NCBI RefSeq assembly: GCF_033958435.1
Contig: NC_134144.1
Span: 14,874,010-14,938,009, forward strand
Direction: 5' to 3'
Source of the DNA: Carettochelys insculpta
Lineage: Eukaryota > Chordata > Testudines > Carettochelyidae
DNA: 64,000 bases
Part shown: one piece after another, positions 47,686 through 60,074 of the stretch
Position numbering within the stretch: the stretch's first letter is position 1
Layout of the letters: every line of letters begins with the position of its first letter
Position numbers and translations under genes: made by a program
Notes under the pieces: model-generated
What the model saw: the letters and a program-made list of their open reading frames with translations, nothing else
Databases searched by the model: none
Told to the model about the DNA's origin: nothing

Positions 47686-50600
47686 AAATGAATGAGGCCA
47701 GACCTACAACTACTGAAAATGAGCAGTGCTCTATTCTCTGCAGTAGAGATACGCCTCTTTATGCTAGCTGAGAGGCTGGCCTACCTTGGCCTAATATGAT
47801 GGCATATTGCTCGCAGGGAAGAGCATTCCACCTTAATGAGAACACACCCATATTTTAGTTGCAATAAAGAACATGGACTGACAGCGTCATGATGGAGGTT
47901 GTGGCATAAAGGACTTCTGTCCCCCAGATTCTAGCTCCAGCAGTAGCTATGACCTACATGCTGTTCACTGTCATATCTGTGGGCCTATCTTGCTCTGTAA
48001 AGAGTCCAGAAACCCATTAGCTGGGGGTAAATGGTCCCAAGGTTGTCTTTTAGAATAATTAAAACCAACAGGCGTACAGTTATCCTGTGCTATCAACAGC
48101 ATATCAACCAAACTTGTTTCAAAACGTGTGTTCAATTTTTTTCATTAAAAAGCATAAGGCCATATGTAAAATATTATCACGCATCTTTGTGAAATTAGCA
48201 GAACTATTTGAACAACCATTTTGTCTCTATCAAAACAGGGCCTTATTTTTTTCATACTGTATCGGAAGGTGAGAGAGCACAAGGAATGCTTGAGGGCTGA
48301 GGTGGAGTGTTGGTCAGCCTGGGATATAATCTTGGACTAGAAAGCTCTGGGTTGTTACTAGGAAGCTGATACCATCTAAGCAGCCTAAGAACTGCTGGTG
48401 ATTAATATGGAGAGGAATACTTCTGAGAGATCAGTTTGCTTTTAATTCTGTAACACAAGAGGGTTCTCTGTTTTTGCTCCCATTACTTAACTGTGGTCCT
48501 CTGGTTGGGATTTTCAAAAGATCTCTGTATTTACCAAACTCAGTTTCCATTGACTTCAGTGAGAGCTTTTACAACTTTTGAAAATTGCACAGGACTATAT
48601 CTAACGTATGTGGAAGTCACTGCGTCTTAAACTTTGAAGGTAGCATTTTTTTGGTAGACTTGTTTAAAACTGCATGACATATAGCAACCGTTCATGTGTG
48701 TGGCACTATTTTCTTTGATACATAATGGGCTTGAGGGGAAAAAAAACGCACATTCAAATTACAGCAAGAGTGTAAGGGGGTAAATTATGATTTTAGATGT
48801 GAAGATTTTTTGTCATTTAATGGGTAATTTTAAGAAGATTATCTGTTTAGTATTAACCAGAAGGATACATTGCCAGAATTACAAGCCCCTCATGGATGCT
48901 TGTGTTTCATGATGGAAAGGCTTTTTTGCGGACACAATCGCTGATGTTCTCCCCCCCCACTTGTTGCTATGTAAATGTCTGGTTTTGGGGCCATTCAAGG
49001 GCAACGGGAACATCTTCAAAGAAGTCAGCATTTAAAGCAAATGCCAAGGTTTCTTACCAAGCCCAGTTACCAACAAAACTGAGCGGCGATAAGGCAAACA
49101 ACTGAGAATAAACATGAAAACATTTGATTTAGTCTGCTAAGTCAAAGTGAACAACAAAAAATCCCTTGATTGTCAGAGCTGAATCAGCAAATATAAAAAC
49201 CCAAAGACAGTCAACCCTGCATTTACAGCCCACTTGAGGTTTTCACACTGACAAGCTAGTCACTAAGTATAAATGACCCTCCCACTCTTGGTTTGTACCA
49301 CTTCATATTTGTCTGGGACTTGCAATATATTCTGGGATATGACTACATGGCTGGCCTTTCATGCTTAATTTGGTGTTTCACAGCACAAAGCACCAGGACT
49401 TTCATTGTGATAAATATTTATCCTAGAAAATATTCTGGGAGGCTCATTTAATGATGTAGTCATGCGAAGAATTTCTCATGTAGAAGTGGTGCCTTTCACA
49501 TTCATTTTCTACCACCGGAATGAGGGTAACTCGATTCAGCAGCCATTTGGATCCCCATACCGCATCCCTCGTGGTCTCCAGATGAATTCAGTGTCTTCAA
49601 ATGCATTTGTGCAGTTCCTAGTGCAATGTAATCCCAGGTGGGCCTTGCAGTGCTTCCATGTAAATAGGGAGCGTTGGGGGGTACACAGGGAACATGGGTC
49701 AGCGCTTTCATTAGCAAAGTGCCGCTTCTGTCATTGTGATTTAGAACTGTGGATTCAGACAGACAGTGATGCGCTTCTACTGGTAGACTGGAAACTTTGT
49801 CTACTTTTGTCAAAGTAATGTACGGTAGACCTATAACCCCATCCCATGTAAGGATGCAGTTTCTGCTTCACGACTAGTTATTCCAAAGCTGAAGAACTTT
49901 GGCTGAGTAGAAGTCCTGAAGAAACACCACTTGTGAAATCCCCAAATAGGAGACCCAAAGCTCAGAAGAATCGGGGCTCAAAGCAGAGCCTTGATTCTTC
50001 CAGGTAAGCTGAGCAGCTGTCAGAGTGGTGGAGTGCAGAGTGCGTCAGGGTGCAGAGCCAGTACACACTTGTGAATTGATTACATTCTGTTGCCTTTGGT
50101 CAGCTCTTGGGAATCTGCTGCTGCTAGAAACAACTTCCTGCACCCCAGCGTAGATGTTTAGTCACAATACGGTGGCAAAATACCTCAGCAAGGATCAAAG
50201 CATTCCTCCCACACTTCCATGAAAATAGCATCTAGTTCTGGCTATTTTAGCATATCTGTATTCATACCAAGGGAAAGTACTAGGAGTGGGTATTCACAAT
50301 GGCCACCAACAGGAGAGGCTGTTTTAATATGGGGCTGTCCACCTCCATAAACATTTCTTGTATAGCATTCTTCCATGCATTGCTTACCAGTCCTAGGCTT
50401 TGCCACACTCCTTGGTCTTCCCCTAGTTCCTGATTTCTTCCCCCCGCCCCCTTCATTTAAGACTTGTGTGCCTGTGCACTGGATCCAAACAGAGCTTGGC
50501 TGTTGGTGTCCTAGAGAAATCAAGGCTGGGGGAGAAAATAAATTATCCACCAAGAAAATAGAGCAAAACTAACAGCAAGGGCAGAGAAAAATCTATAATT

Positions 50601-53105
50601 AAATCTAATGGGTAAATCCAGACCCACTTCCATCCTGTACAGAGCCAGAGGGTACCAAGGGAGAGGAATGGCTATGGGATGGGAAGTAGGGTTGGGTGCA
50701 GGGCACAGCGATTGTCCAACCCATGCTCACTTTGGAACCACAATTGATCAGGGTCTTCCCCAAGGAAGTGTTTGGGTCAGAAAGGGGCCCTGGAAAGAAG
50801 GAAGATGGGTGAAAGAATCATTCAATTGCCTTACTCAACCGTGAAAGGCCCAAGAATGGGAAGATTGACAATGTGGTGACTGATCCAGCTATTGGGCTCT
50901 GCAGCCACTCCAGCAGCACTAGCCGCTTCAAGGTGTGCTATGTTTTTAGCGGCTCTGTGGCTGAGAGGTGGAGCGATTTGAAGTGCTCAGTATAGCTGAA
51001 CCACAGAAGACTTCTCCCAGTTGCAACCTTCACATGTGGTGACTTGCGAATAGCTCCCCATGGGCCTGGGACTGGGGGTTGTATGTGTGTGGGATATCTC
51101 ATGGTGCTATAAAATCACCTTTTGCACACAACCCCCCCAAAAAAAAAAGACACCAAGATTTGCCCCCACTGACATCTGGGCTGACAAAAGAAGTGATCAA
51201 GGATTCTTGACTTTTGGCTTATCAAATAACCTATAGTTTATAATATCAGTCCCCAAGTCCTGAATTTCTTGCTGCTTGGGTATGGGAGGGCAAGGTGTGG
51301 ATGTGTCTCTAGCAGGGAAGAGGTTAGTAGACTGTATTCGGATATGCTTTCTTTTGGCTCAGCTTGGGGTGGTGATATCCGTTTGGAAAATTGGCCGGGG
51401 TGTGTGTTGCACAAGACCTGGAATGAACATCTGCCTGTTGTTTGTCTGCATATCAGTGGGTAATAAGGTGGTGATACTTCTCTACTTTACCGATGATGCA
51501 GGCCCTTTATGGTTTTATGGCACTGTGGATAGCCCTCCAATTAAAGTTCTTGATCTGACATTTGCCTGAGATTTTTCTGAGACTGCTACTGCAATATGAA
51601 ATACCTATTGATGATGAAGTGCCTTTCTGGTTTAACAGCCAGGTGAAACACAAATATCCTAGACAGACTTCTTCCATGGTTGCATACAGTTAGTGTCTTA
51701 CTGAATCTGTAGTGCTATTACTTCAAATGTGGCTGACGTGTGTAATGGCTTAGAAGCTCTTAGACCTGAGGGCTCCTCTACCCCACATCTGAATGGAGTG
51801 TAGGTGGCTTGTAGTGCCATCTTCTGAAGGGAGAGAAGGGATTTTCGAACTCGACATGGGGACACCAGAGCAGCCTCTCACGCAGAGGATTTCTTTGGTG
51901 GGCGCTGAACTCAAGAGAGCTCAATTGCATCTGGCCCCTAGCCACTTCAGGAGGGGTCACCGTCTGAGTCAGTCATAGGTTTCTTAAATGTGTGCTGGAA
52001 AGTATTTGCCGTGCTAGAGAAAGATTGACTTGCTCATGGAGCCAGATGCTGCCTCAAACACCTGCATGAGTCACCTGTAATTCCAGCTGGGTCAATGTAA
52101 TATAATTACTCTGGCTGGTTGAAGTTTTCCTCTACAAAACGCTTTTCCCTGAAAAATGGATGGGGGGAGGGGGTGTTTTGACAACTTTGTTTCCAAACCA
52201 TTTCTATTAAATAGGGGGATTAAAATTACTGAATGAAAGTTAAGTTTTTCTTCTGAAAAAATGTTCCTGGAGGGCAGGGAGGCAGGGGAAAAAAACGCAT
52301 TTTGGAGCAGCTCCAATTATTACAAAGGTGCCTGTTGATCAATCTGTTGTCTTAGGCCAAGTTCTTCTTTTGCTGACATCAGTAGAAATCCAAGTCAGAG
52401 GGTTTACGCTGGTGTAACTGAGAGCAGAAGCTGGCCCTGGGATTAGGTGTAAAGTCACATGCTTTCTAGGCATGTCTGTTCCTGTTCTAATCTTTAAATG
52501 ATAGCACTCTGGCCACCTTTTACTGAAAGGAGGATGGGGTGGGGGGGAGTCGCAACATCTAGGTGTCGAATCTGTCTTGTGGCAGGGGTTTTGTGAGGAT
52601 GGCAGCTGCTGTCGTAGTGTACAAGCTGGCCTGTAACCTTGTGGTAGACGACTCCTTGGGCTAAAAGTCTACCCAGTGGTGCGTGGTTGTGACACACAGT
52701 GACAGCGGCAACATTACCGCCTGCCCTTCTGGGGGTGCAGCTCGCCAGGCTGGCGGACATTTGCCACTGGTGCCTCCCTGCACTAGCAGAGGTGAATCTG
52801 GCATATTCTCATTCTAAATGTGAGCATGGAAGTGTGCGTGAGACACAAGGAGATCAGACTAATTGAACTGCTGCCAAAAATTCCTAAATCCCACCCCCCC
52901 TTTTCTTCTTTTTTTTCTGATTATTTAAATTGCTTGATCCAGCTCCCAGTGAAACCGAAAGGATTCTCTTTCCTACGGACTTTGAGGGCATGAGATTTGT
53001 TGTAAAAAGGTTTTTCTAGAGCGATCCCATGATCCTTTTGGCCTTGTTTTGGTATTACTTAGTTGATCTACTCTCTAGCAAGGAGAACCAACGCAGGATA
53101 CAACA
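47686..53105. other. Intergenic DNA without gene
   Basis: About 5.4 kb. It contains an old repeat fragment at about 48510-48595 (TTTCCATTGACTTCAGTGAG), a fragment of the palindromic family at about 52362-52441 (TTTACGCTGGTGTAACTGAG), and simple A and C runs near 51129 and 48949. No coding region I can support. Confidence 0.5.
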
Positions 53106-53318
53106 CATGGGCTACAGCTACACTACACCACAATTTTGAAAGGACCCCTTGTGAAATGTACTTTTCAACAGAACGGCCTTTGAAATGATGCGTCCACACG
53201 CACAAAGGCACGATCCTGCATCTCGAAAGAGCAGCCCAGCATTTTGAAAGGAAGCGTCTACGCAGCCCCGGCTGCTCTTTCGAAATAACTGGCCAGGAAG
53301 CGCCATGGACAGGGTCGC

Positions 53319-53921
53319 ATGGCTGACAAACCCTTGCAGGGCCTGCGGCCAGCTGCTCCCTTAACGAGCGCCTCCCAACACTCACACCTGCACGTGCTCT
53401 GGGCTGCAAGGCTTGCCCCAGCACTGCAGACCCTGTGCAGGGACCTGAGCAGCACCGTGGACACCATGTCTCCCCAGCAGCTCCCCAAGGGCGAGTTCAT
53501 CTGGGCTGTGGCCAGCCTCCTGGCTGTGCTGCTTGCAGATCTCCCCCAGCAGCACTGGAGGGCCAGTCGCACAGGCCCTCCTCCTGCGGGCTGTCTGCCA
53601 GGGGCTACTTCAGCGCCCCTTGATCCTGACAACTGGGCGATGCTGGGTGTATCTCACCACACCGAGTGGCGGGACCGCCCCATGCTGGGGGAATGGGGTG
53701 ACAAACAGTGGGTGCAAAGCTTCAGGTTGGCCAGGCAGACCTTAGAGGAGCTGTGCCACTGGCTTGCCCCAGTCCTCCAGCACCATGATGCCAGGATGCG
53801 GCCCGCACTCTCTTTGCAGCACAGGGCAGTGATCGGTCTGCAAGCTGGCCACCCAAGAGAGCCCCTGGTCTGTCAACCCTCCGTTTGGGGTAGGCAAGGC
53901 CACCTGCTGCTCCCTCCATGA
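53319..53921 (+). pseudogene. Harbinger transposase N-terminal part, broken
   Basis: A 200-codon frame. Residues about 115-168 are the recognisable part: EWRDRPMLGEWGDKQWVQ, then SFRLARQTLEELCHWLAPVL, then HHDARMRPALSLQHRAVIGL, the helix-rich region before the DDE domain in HARBI1-like transposases. After AVIGL the expected motif continues in another frame (KLAT then FGVGKAT, about 53850-53910), so there is a frameshift near 53843. The DDE catalytic domain never follows: sequence runs straight into the opposite-strand MYB-like remnant. This cannot be an active transposase. A retained DNA-binding fragment is conceivable but unsupported. Confidence 0.8.
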
Positions 53922-54009
53922 AGGCTGGAGGCACCCGGCTGGATGGTCCAGAGGGGATCAAGATGAGGAGGGTCCTGTTGCTGGAAATCTCATCACTCCT
54001 GCCAGCCTC

Positions 54010-54455
54010 TTAGTCCTGGTCCCTTGGGCAGGGGTAAGGGTGGCACCTGAGACTCCCAGCTTCTCCTCCTCCATGGCCATCTTGGTCTCTGTGGGGTGGG
54101 ACAGCCATGTTCAGGGTATGCTCAGGGGGAGGCACCTGCTTGGCCCCCAGGAGGCAGTCCAGCCCCCCATAACATGGGCACTGGGGGGAAGTGCCCCCCA
54201 GTGGCTGGCGACATCTCAGCCGCGGCAGTATGCCTGCCTCAGCTCTTTCACTTTGGACCTCACCTGGTTCCAAGTGTGGCTGTGGTGCCCCCTGACACTG
54301 AGGCCCCTGGAGAGGCGATCAAAGGGGTCTGCATTGTGGCAATGCATCCTGGTCTGGAGGAGGACCACCTCCTTCCCCATCAGAGGCTGAGGAGGTCCTT
54401 GAGGCTGGCTCAGCTTCTGGGGGGCACGGGGCTTCTGGCTGCTTGCTGTGGGCAT
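54010..54455 (-). pseudogene. Harbinger MYB/SANT-like accessory gene, broken
   Basis: On the minus strand, 54455-54216 gives HCHNADPFDRLSRGLSVRG and WNQVRSKVKELRQAY, the trihelix/SANT signature of the second Harbinger protein, which helps the transposase bind DNA and enter the nucleus. A stop follows. The continuation lies in another frame within 54273-54010 (CPCYGGLDCLLGAKQVPPPE), matching the usual region after the SANT helices. So it is frameshifted and non-functional. Confidence 0.72.
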
Positions 54456-55083
54456 GGGGGCAGGGTGCCAATCTCTGTCCTGTTGTCAGTGTGAAGGCGT
54501 GTAGCTGAGAGCTCGTGCTCTCCCTGGTGCTAGCATGGTCTCAGCTTACTGCCATGGGTTGCTGAGTGCGTATTTCCTTACACGTGGCTGGCAGTGACCA
54601 TAGAGGTCGGCCTGGGGTGGCTAGAGCATTTCCTCTCTCCTGCAGGCTGCTGCCATGGCAGACCTGCTATTTTAAAAGTGTGGACCATGGCGCATCAATA
54701 TACGTCCTATTTTGAAGTGTAATTTCAAAATACGGCACCATTTCCAATACGGGTATGGAAGAACATCTTTGAAATGAAGCCCTGTTACTTCGATGCAAAT
54801 TTCGAAGTAGCATATAACATGTGTAGATGCTCCACAGGGCTTTTTGAAAGGGGACCTTAGTTTGAAGTTATTTTCTAAATAAATTGCTGGTGTAGACCTG
54901 TCCATACTGTAATAATATAAAAAGTAGGGCCTCATTCTGTACTGCATTACATCTTGTGCACACTGGGTTTAGAAGTAACATATGGATGTAAATAAATATA
55001 CAAAGCAATAGAGAATCAGGACCATTTTCTGCTGTTTTATTGTAGTTTGGATAGTGTGTATTGGAACGCTTTAAATGCATTTG

Positions 55084-55515
55084 GGCTATGTCTACACCCA
55101 TGAGTGTTTTTTTTTTTTTCCCAAAAAAGCTGGGACTGTCTTAAAAAATCCTGCGGCGCGTCTACGCACCAAAAGCACTCTTTCAATACTAAATCAGAAG
55201 GACGCCGCCCTTTTGCTGGCGGTCCTCTTCCTCTGCCAGGTGAGGAAGAGAGCCTTTTTCTGCATGATTCTTTCAGAAAAAAGAGTGTAGATGCCTCGGG
55301 GGCCCTTCTTACAAAAGAGTGGTCCTCATGGCACTGGATTTTTTTTTTGATCCTTGGCCCGTTCTTTCGAAAGAGCGGGGGCTGTGTGGACGCTCTTTAT
55401 TGAAAGAGCAGATCCTTTTGCTTGTTCCACTTTTTTGTGTGTGGATGAGCTCTTTCGAAAGAATTTTGATATTCCAGAACTTCTTTCATAGGATTGCTCT
55501 AGTGCAGACATAGCC
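55084..55515. mobile_element. Harbinger-like MITE, 432 bp, with TTG target duplication
   Basis: Flanked by TTG at 55081-55083 and 55516-55518. Termini are GGCTATGTCTACAC and GTGCAGACATAGCC, nearly perfect inverted repeats. Inside are several CTTTCGAAAGAG-type palindromes (about 55371 and 55450). The open frames are chance. Confidence 0.88.
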
Positions 55516-55518
55516 TTG

Positions 55519-56919
55519 GTGTTTTGCAATCTATAAATGTGGAAAAAAAAAAGCACAGTAGTTGTAATGTGTCATTACAACTGAAACAGGAGTGTGTGTC
55601 TAGCACTCTTGGCCCCCATGGAAAGAAAGTACTAACTCTATTTAAAATGTATTAGGAATGTGCTACTGATTTAGAAAGAAAAGAGGCACCAGGAAATTAT
55701 CTCTTTCATTTGAGTTTATGAGGAATTGTGTATAAATGCATGCTCAATTGCCACTGAATTGCTGTAATTTATTACGTTATACTTTGAACAACTGGTAAAA
55801 ATATGTCTATATTTGATATGAGCATGAACTTAAAATCCCACATTGAATATGCCAAAATGCTGGGCAAATTTGGATCTAGACCTGAATTTCTCTGGCTGTG
55901 GCTCTTCTCTCTGTAATCCACGCCCCAATCCCCCATTTTCTGGACATCCCTAATCTTAGAAGGAGTTCTGAATCCAAGTTATGCTCAGTGGGCACAACTT
56001 TGTAACACTATGAAAGTGATTATAATCCATGAAGCTAGTGTACCACTTGGGATTACCATGATGCAACCAGAATTCCTCAAAGTTCAGCTGGTTTCTGCTC
56101 TGGTACATTGACACACATTTGTAACATTTTCCACAATATTCCTGTACTCTTTTATTTCAGGGATAACACAAATTCCTACCAAGAAAATCATGTTCCTGCT
56201 AACCTCTTCCTCCTTCTTGCTTGTGTGTCTTTAATTGTGAAACAGATTTTTAAACCTATGATTAAGTTTGTTTCATGCTTTAAAAAAAACATAGCGATAC
56301 TGTAACTATACACACTTCTGGGTATTTTTAAATGTGGTCTGATAAGGAAAAATAGTTCAATAAAATTAATACTAAGACACTTATATCCCCACTTCCCATC
56401 CTCGTAAAGTATGACATCTGTGGTGAGTCTACAAATCTCATGCTGGGCTTGAGGGGACCACACAGTACTGCTGGGCCCAGGGAGGTGAAGGTGCAAGTGA
56501 AAAGGTGCTCAGAGGCTCAGGTAAGGGGACATGGACAGGCTGCAGGAGTGAAGGTTCCTTCTCCAAGAAAGCCAGACAGAAGGTGAAGCCTAAAAGGGGC
56601 CCACATAGTGGGTAAGGCCCCCAGTAAGTGCCACCTTCCCCTACTATCGCCCATGTCACAAAGCAGCAGGTCTTGAAGGGCCCTGCTCATCTGGGACTTT
56701 GTGCAGCTATTGACTCTGAATACAGGAGCCAGGCCCCAGACTAAATGGACATGTAGGTAGGAAGTAGTCCAGGATGGCAAACTTAAGCTGTCTCTGGAGA
56801 GCAACCTCACAGTGTTACTTCCCCACACCGCAGCTGGAGCTGCAGCCACCTTTGTCCTTGCAGCAGCAGCAGCTGCCTGCAGCATAACGAGCTCTGAATG
56901 AGTCTTAAAGTTGTTATAA
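55519..56919. other. Intergenic DNA without gene
   Basis: AT-rich first half and GC-richer 56400-56900. No gene or repeat that I recognise. Confidence 0.5.
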
Positions 56920-57923
56920 CTCCTGCTATATTGGAATAACTGAGCTGTTTGGACTATGCGCACATTATTTCAAAATAGCAGGTGCATTAGTCCCAAATTG
57001 GTAGCCCTCAAAGTGAGGGGAATAAAGCTTATTCTGAAATAGAGCTGTTCTAAGTCTCAACAGCTACGTCTACACGTGCACACTACATCGAAATAGGCTA
57101 TTTCGATGAATAACGTCTACACGTCCTCCAGGGCTGGCAACGTCGATGTTCAACTTCAACGTTGCGCGGCACCACATCGAAATAGGCGCTGCGAGGGTAC
57201 GTCTACATGCCAAAGTAGCACACATCGAAATAAGGGTGCCAGGCACAGCTGCAGACAGGGTCACAGGGCGGACTCAACAGCAAGCCACTCCCTTAAAGGG
57301 CCCCTCCCAGACACAGTTGCACTAAACGACACAAGATACACAGAGCCGACAACTGGTTGCAGACCCTGTGCCTGCAGCATGGATCCCCAGCTGCCGCAGC
57401 AGCAGCCAGAAGCCCTGGGCTAAGGGCTGCTGCTCACGGTGACCATAGAGCCCCGCAGGGGCTGGAGAGAGAGCATCTCTCAACCCCTCAGCTGATGGCC
57501 GCCATGGAGGACCCGGCAATTTTGATGTTGCGGGACGCGGATCGTCTACACGGTCCCTACTTTGACGTTGAACGTCGAAGTAGGGCGCTATTCCAATCCC
57601 CTCATGAGGTTAGCGACTTCAACGTCTCGCCGCCTAACGTCGAAGTTAACTTCGAAATAGCACCCGACGCGTGTAGCCGTGACGGGCGCTATTTCGAAGT
57701 TAGTGCCGCTACTTCGAAGTAGCGTGCATGTGTAGACACAGCTAACAGCTCCTATTTCGAAATAAGCTGTAATGGGCTACAATAGCACTATGGACGCCTG
57801 GAAATGCTATTTTGAAATATCTGGGTGCTGTTTCGAAATGCATTGCATGTGCGGTTGTGCTATTTCAAAATAGCTGTCTAGAAATATCTTCTTTTCGAAA
57901 TAGGGCTGCAGTGTAGCCCTAGC
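56920..57923. mobile_element. Older MITE interrupted by MITE copy 3
   Basis: Sequence on both sides of copy 3 (about 56935-57058 and 57747-57923) carries repeated CTATTTCAAAATAG and TATTTCGAAATA words. It ends on the right at GCAGTGTAGCCCTAGCC, a MITE-like terminus. The left boundary is unclear because no matching GGGCTA-type end is visible, so 56920 is approximate. Confidence 0.6.
57062..57743 (+). mobile_element. Harbinger-like MITE, copy 3 (682 bp), nested
   Basis: Flanked by AAC at 57059-57061 and 57744-57746. Begins AGCTACGTCTACACGTGCA and ends ATGTGTAGACACAGCT. Exactly the same length as copy 1, with one palindromic unit near the 5' end. The 121-codon frame is at 57357-57722. Inserted in the older MITE around it. 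Confidence 0.9.
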
Positions 57924-58814
57924 CTGAGAGTGCAGCATTGTAAAACTTATTTTGGGAACTTTCCAATATAGCAAAAGGCTGGGAGTGCTTGTTAAGGTTG
58001 AACCCTGTGCCACATCTCTTTGTATCCCAATATTAAAGGGCTAAAGCCTTAGTGTTGCCTGGTGAGCAGTTTCTCCCGATGATATATTTAAAATAGTTCC
58101 CCTCTGGGGTGTAGGAATATGTCTTGTGATGCCCTGCAGAGTCAGAGCTCTGATTTTCAGTAAAGGATGTGAAGGTGTTTAGTGGAACTAGACAAGTTTT
58201 CAGTCCATTTATCAAAGTGCTGTCAGTCTCCACTTCAAGGCAGGTGAAACAATAATAAATATTGAGCACAAGAAAGTTGATCTGCATCCAGGGCATTTTT
58301 AATAAATAAAAAGTGGAGTGTTTTTGTTAGTGTGAGACCTGGCTCTTGCCAACTCTTCTTTTATCCATGATTAAAAGCACTTAAGAGGCAGTCATTAAAA
58401 AGTCATACTCGCGTCTTGTGGAATTTTCTATACTTTATTCAAAATAGGATATATATTGCATATTTTTGTATCTAGACATTGCAGCATGTCATTAGATTCC
58501 TTTCCTTTGTGCTCATGCACTTATCTTGGGTTATGGCTGGTTGGTTTAAAAACAAAAGTTTTCAATCCTGTCAAGAATGAATACAACTTATGTGAGTATA
58601 TAAAATGACAGCAAGGAAATGATGACAAAGAGAAGCCACATGAAAAAACAGCATAGAACTGAAAGATTTGCTTATACTGAAAAGAAAATTACTACATTCA
58701 GATTTGTCATATGGGAAAAAAAAAACTCCCTTGGAAGTCCGTGGGTCAAATTCAACTATGGCTGTAAACAATGGTGTGAATTACACACATTTTTCCACCC
58801 CCTTGTATGCAGCT
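57924..58814. other. Intergenic DNA without gene
   Basis: AT-rich. No recognised feature. Confidence 0.5.
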
Positions 58815-58825
58815 GGTAAAGTAGT

Positions 58826-58908
58826 ACCACCACCACCTGTGGCACCTTATAGACTAACAGATATTTTGGAGTATACGCTTTCATGGGCAAAGACCCACTT
58901 CGTTAGAT
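58826..58908 (+). mobile_element. Short PLE-tail insertion with 11-bp target duplication
   Basis: Contains CTGTGGCACCTTATAGACTA and GCAAAGACCCACTTCGTTAG, the tail of the Penelope-like element. GGTAAAGTAGT at 58815-58825 and GGTAAGGTAGT at 58909-58919 are a target duplication with one mismatch. Only 83 bp were inserted. Confidence 0.75.
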
Positions 58909-59144
58909 GGTAAGGTAGTGTAGCATGTAGCAATTTAATTGCGCAAAACTGCTCTCAATGGACTTCAGTTGAAGTTGCTGTGTTCTTAGTGGCTATGAAA
59001 ATCCCATCCTAGGTATATAAAGCTGGACACACAAAGTTAGAGAATGTAGAAATTTGGCCCAGTAGCTCTTCTGACCTGCGGCAGCAACTCAAATCAAGTA
59101 GAACAAGGTTTTCATTTTACCTGACCGCAAGGTGCCTGAAGACA

Positions 59145-59300
59145 GGCAGAGTGGTCCAGTGGCTGTGTGGAGCATGGGAGACCTTGGCTCAAGTCCTTGC
59201 TCTGACAGATTTTTCTGTGCAACCTTCAACAAGCTGTTTTGGTTTCTTGGTGCCTCAGATCTTCAGTTTGGAACTGGTGATAAGGTGCACTCTTGTCTCA
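59145..59300 (+). repeat. MIR-type SINE, diverged
   Basis: AGAGTGGTCCAGTGGCTGTG, then GGCTCAAGTCCTTGCTCTGA, TGGTGCCTCAGATCTTCAGT, in MIR module order. Confidence 0.6.
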
Positions 59301-60063
59301 CAAGCAAATTGTGAGGATCATTGTACTAGTGATTTTTGAGGTGCTCCAGTAGTGTGGTCATGGGGTCCCATATGTGTCACATGGATCATTCAAAGGCATA
59401 GTGGAGAACAACCTGGCTACATGGATGTGGTTGAGGTAAAACCAGAGGCCACTGAAGCTTTTTAGTCTCTCTAAATTGTGGTGTAGACAGGGCCTGGTTG
59501 TAACTGTAATGTAAACAGTGTCTTACATAAATGAGTTCATGACCACATTCTTCAAACACAAAGCTTTACAAAAAGCAGTAGCAGTAAGTCTCTTCTACTC
59601 TAATCTTGGAGCACAGGCCGTTGATGACCATTCACAAGCATCCTCTGTCCTGAGTGATCTTTTCCCATTCTGACCACTTGTATCCTGTCTTTTGAGTATC
59701 TCCCTTCAGGTCTTTATGCTAGCTGTTTCTTGGGCACCTCTTTTCCTTTTTCCTTGTGGGTTCCAACTTAAGGCTTACCTTGTGACACTGGTGGTTATTT
59801 TTTCTGAAGGTATGTCCAATTCATCACCATTTTCTCTTCCTGACTTCTTCTTCAGCAGGAAGTTGCTGAGTTAGTAGCCATGGGTCTTGGTTGTTAATGG
59901 TGTATGGCCAGTGGGTCCAGAATATTTTATGGAGGCAGTTATTGATAAGTGTCTGGACTTTTTGGCAGTCCTGTTTGTTTGCAAAAAGATGCTCCTAAAA
60001 TTAACTATCCATTTTCAGACTAATGCCTAAGCTAACGCTGAAGCTTATTGACTCAGAGAACAT
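59301..60063. other. Intergenic DNA without gene
   Basis: No recognised gene. A GTGTAGACAGGGCC word at about 59481 resembles a MITE end but has no partner. Confidence 0.5.
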
Positions 60064-60074
60064 TAAGCCATACT

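Larger units (their letters stand above)
53109..54902 (+). mobile_element. Internally deleted Harbinger transposon
   Basis: The left end GGGCTACAGCTACAC and right end GGTGTAGACCTGTC are inverted. CAT at 53106-53108 and 54903-54905 is a possible target duplication, though the right end is diverged and one base ambiguous. Inside are the N-terminal half of a Harbinger transposase on + and a MYB/SANT-like gene remnant on -, the two-gene layout of Harbinger transposons. The catalytic DDE part of the transposase is missing. Subterminal CTCTTTCGAAA words match the small MITE at 55084. Parts of the left region match the core of the 682/711-bp MITEs. Confidence 0.8.

Noticed and set aside
53319..53921. 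Domesticated Harbinger gene
   Set aside because: A frameshift inside the helix-turn-helix region and loss of the DDE domain make a retained host function unlikely without transcript or selection evidence.
59478..59500. MITE right end near GTGTAGACAGGGCC
   Set aside because: Same reason: a lone end-like word without a partner.
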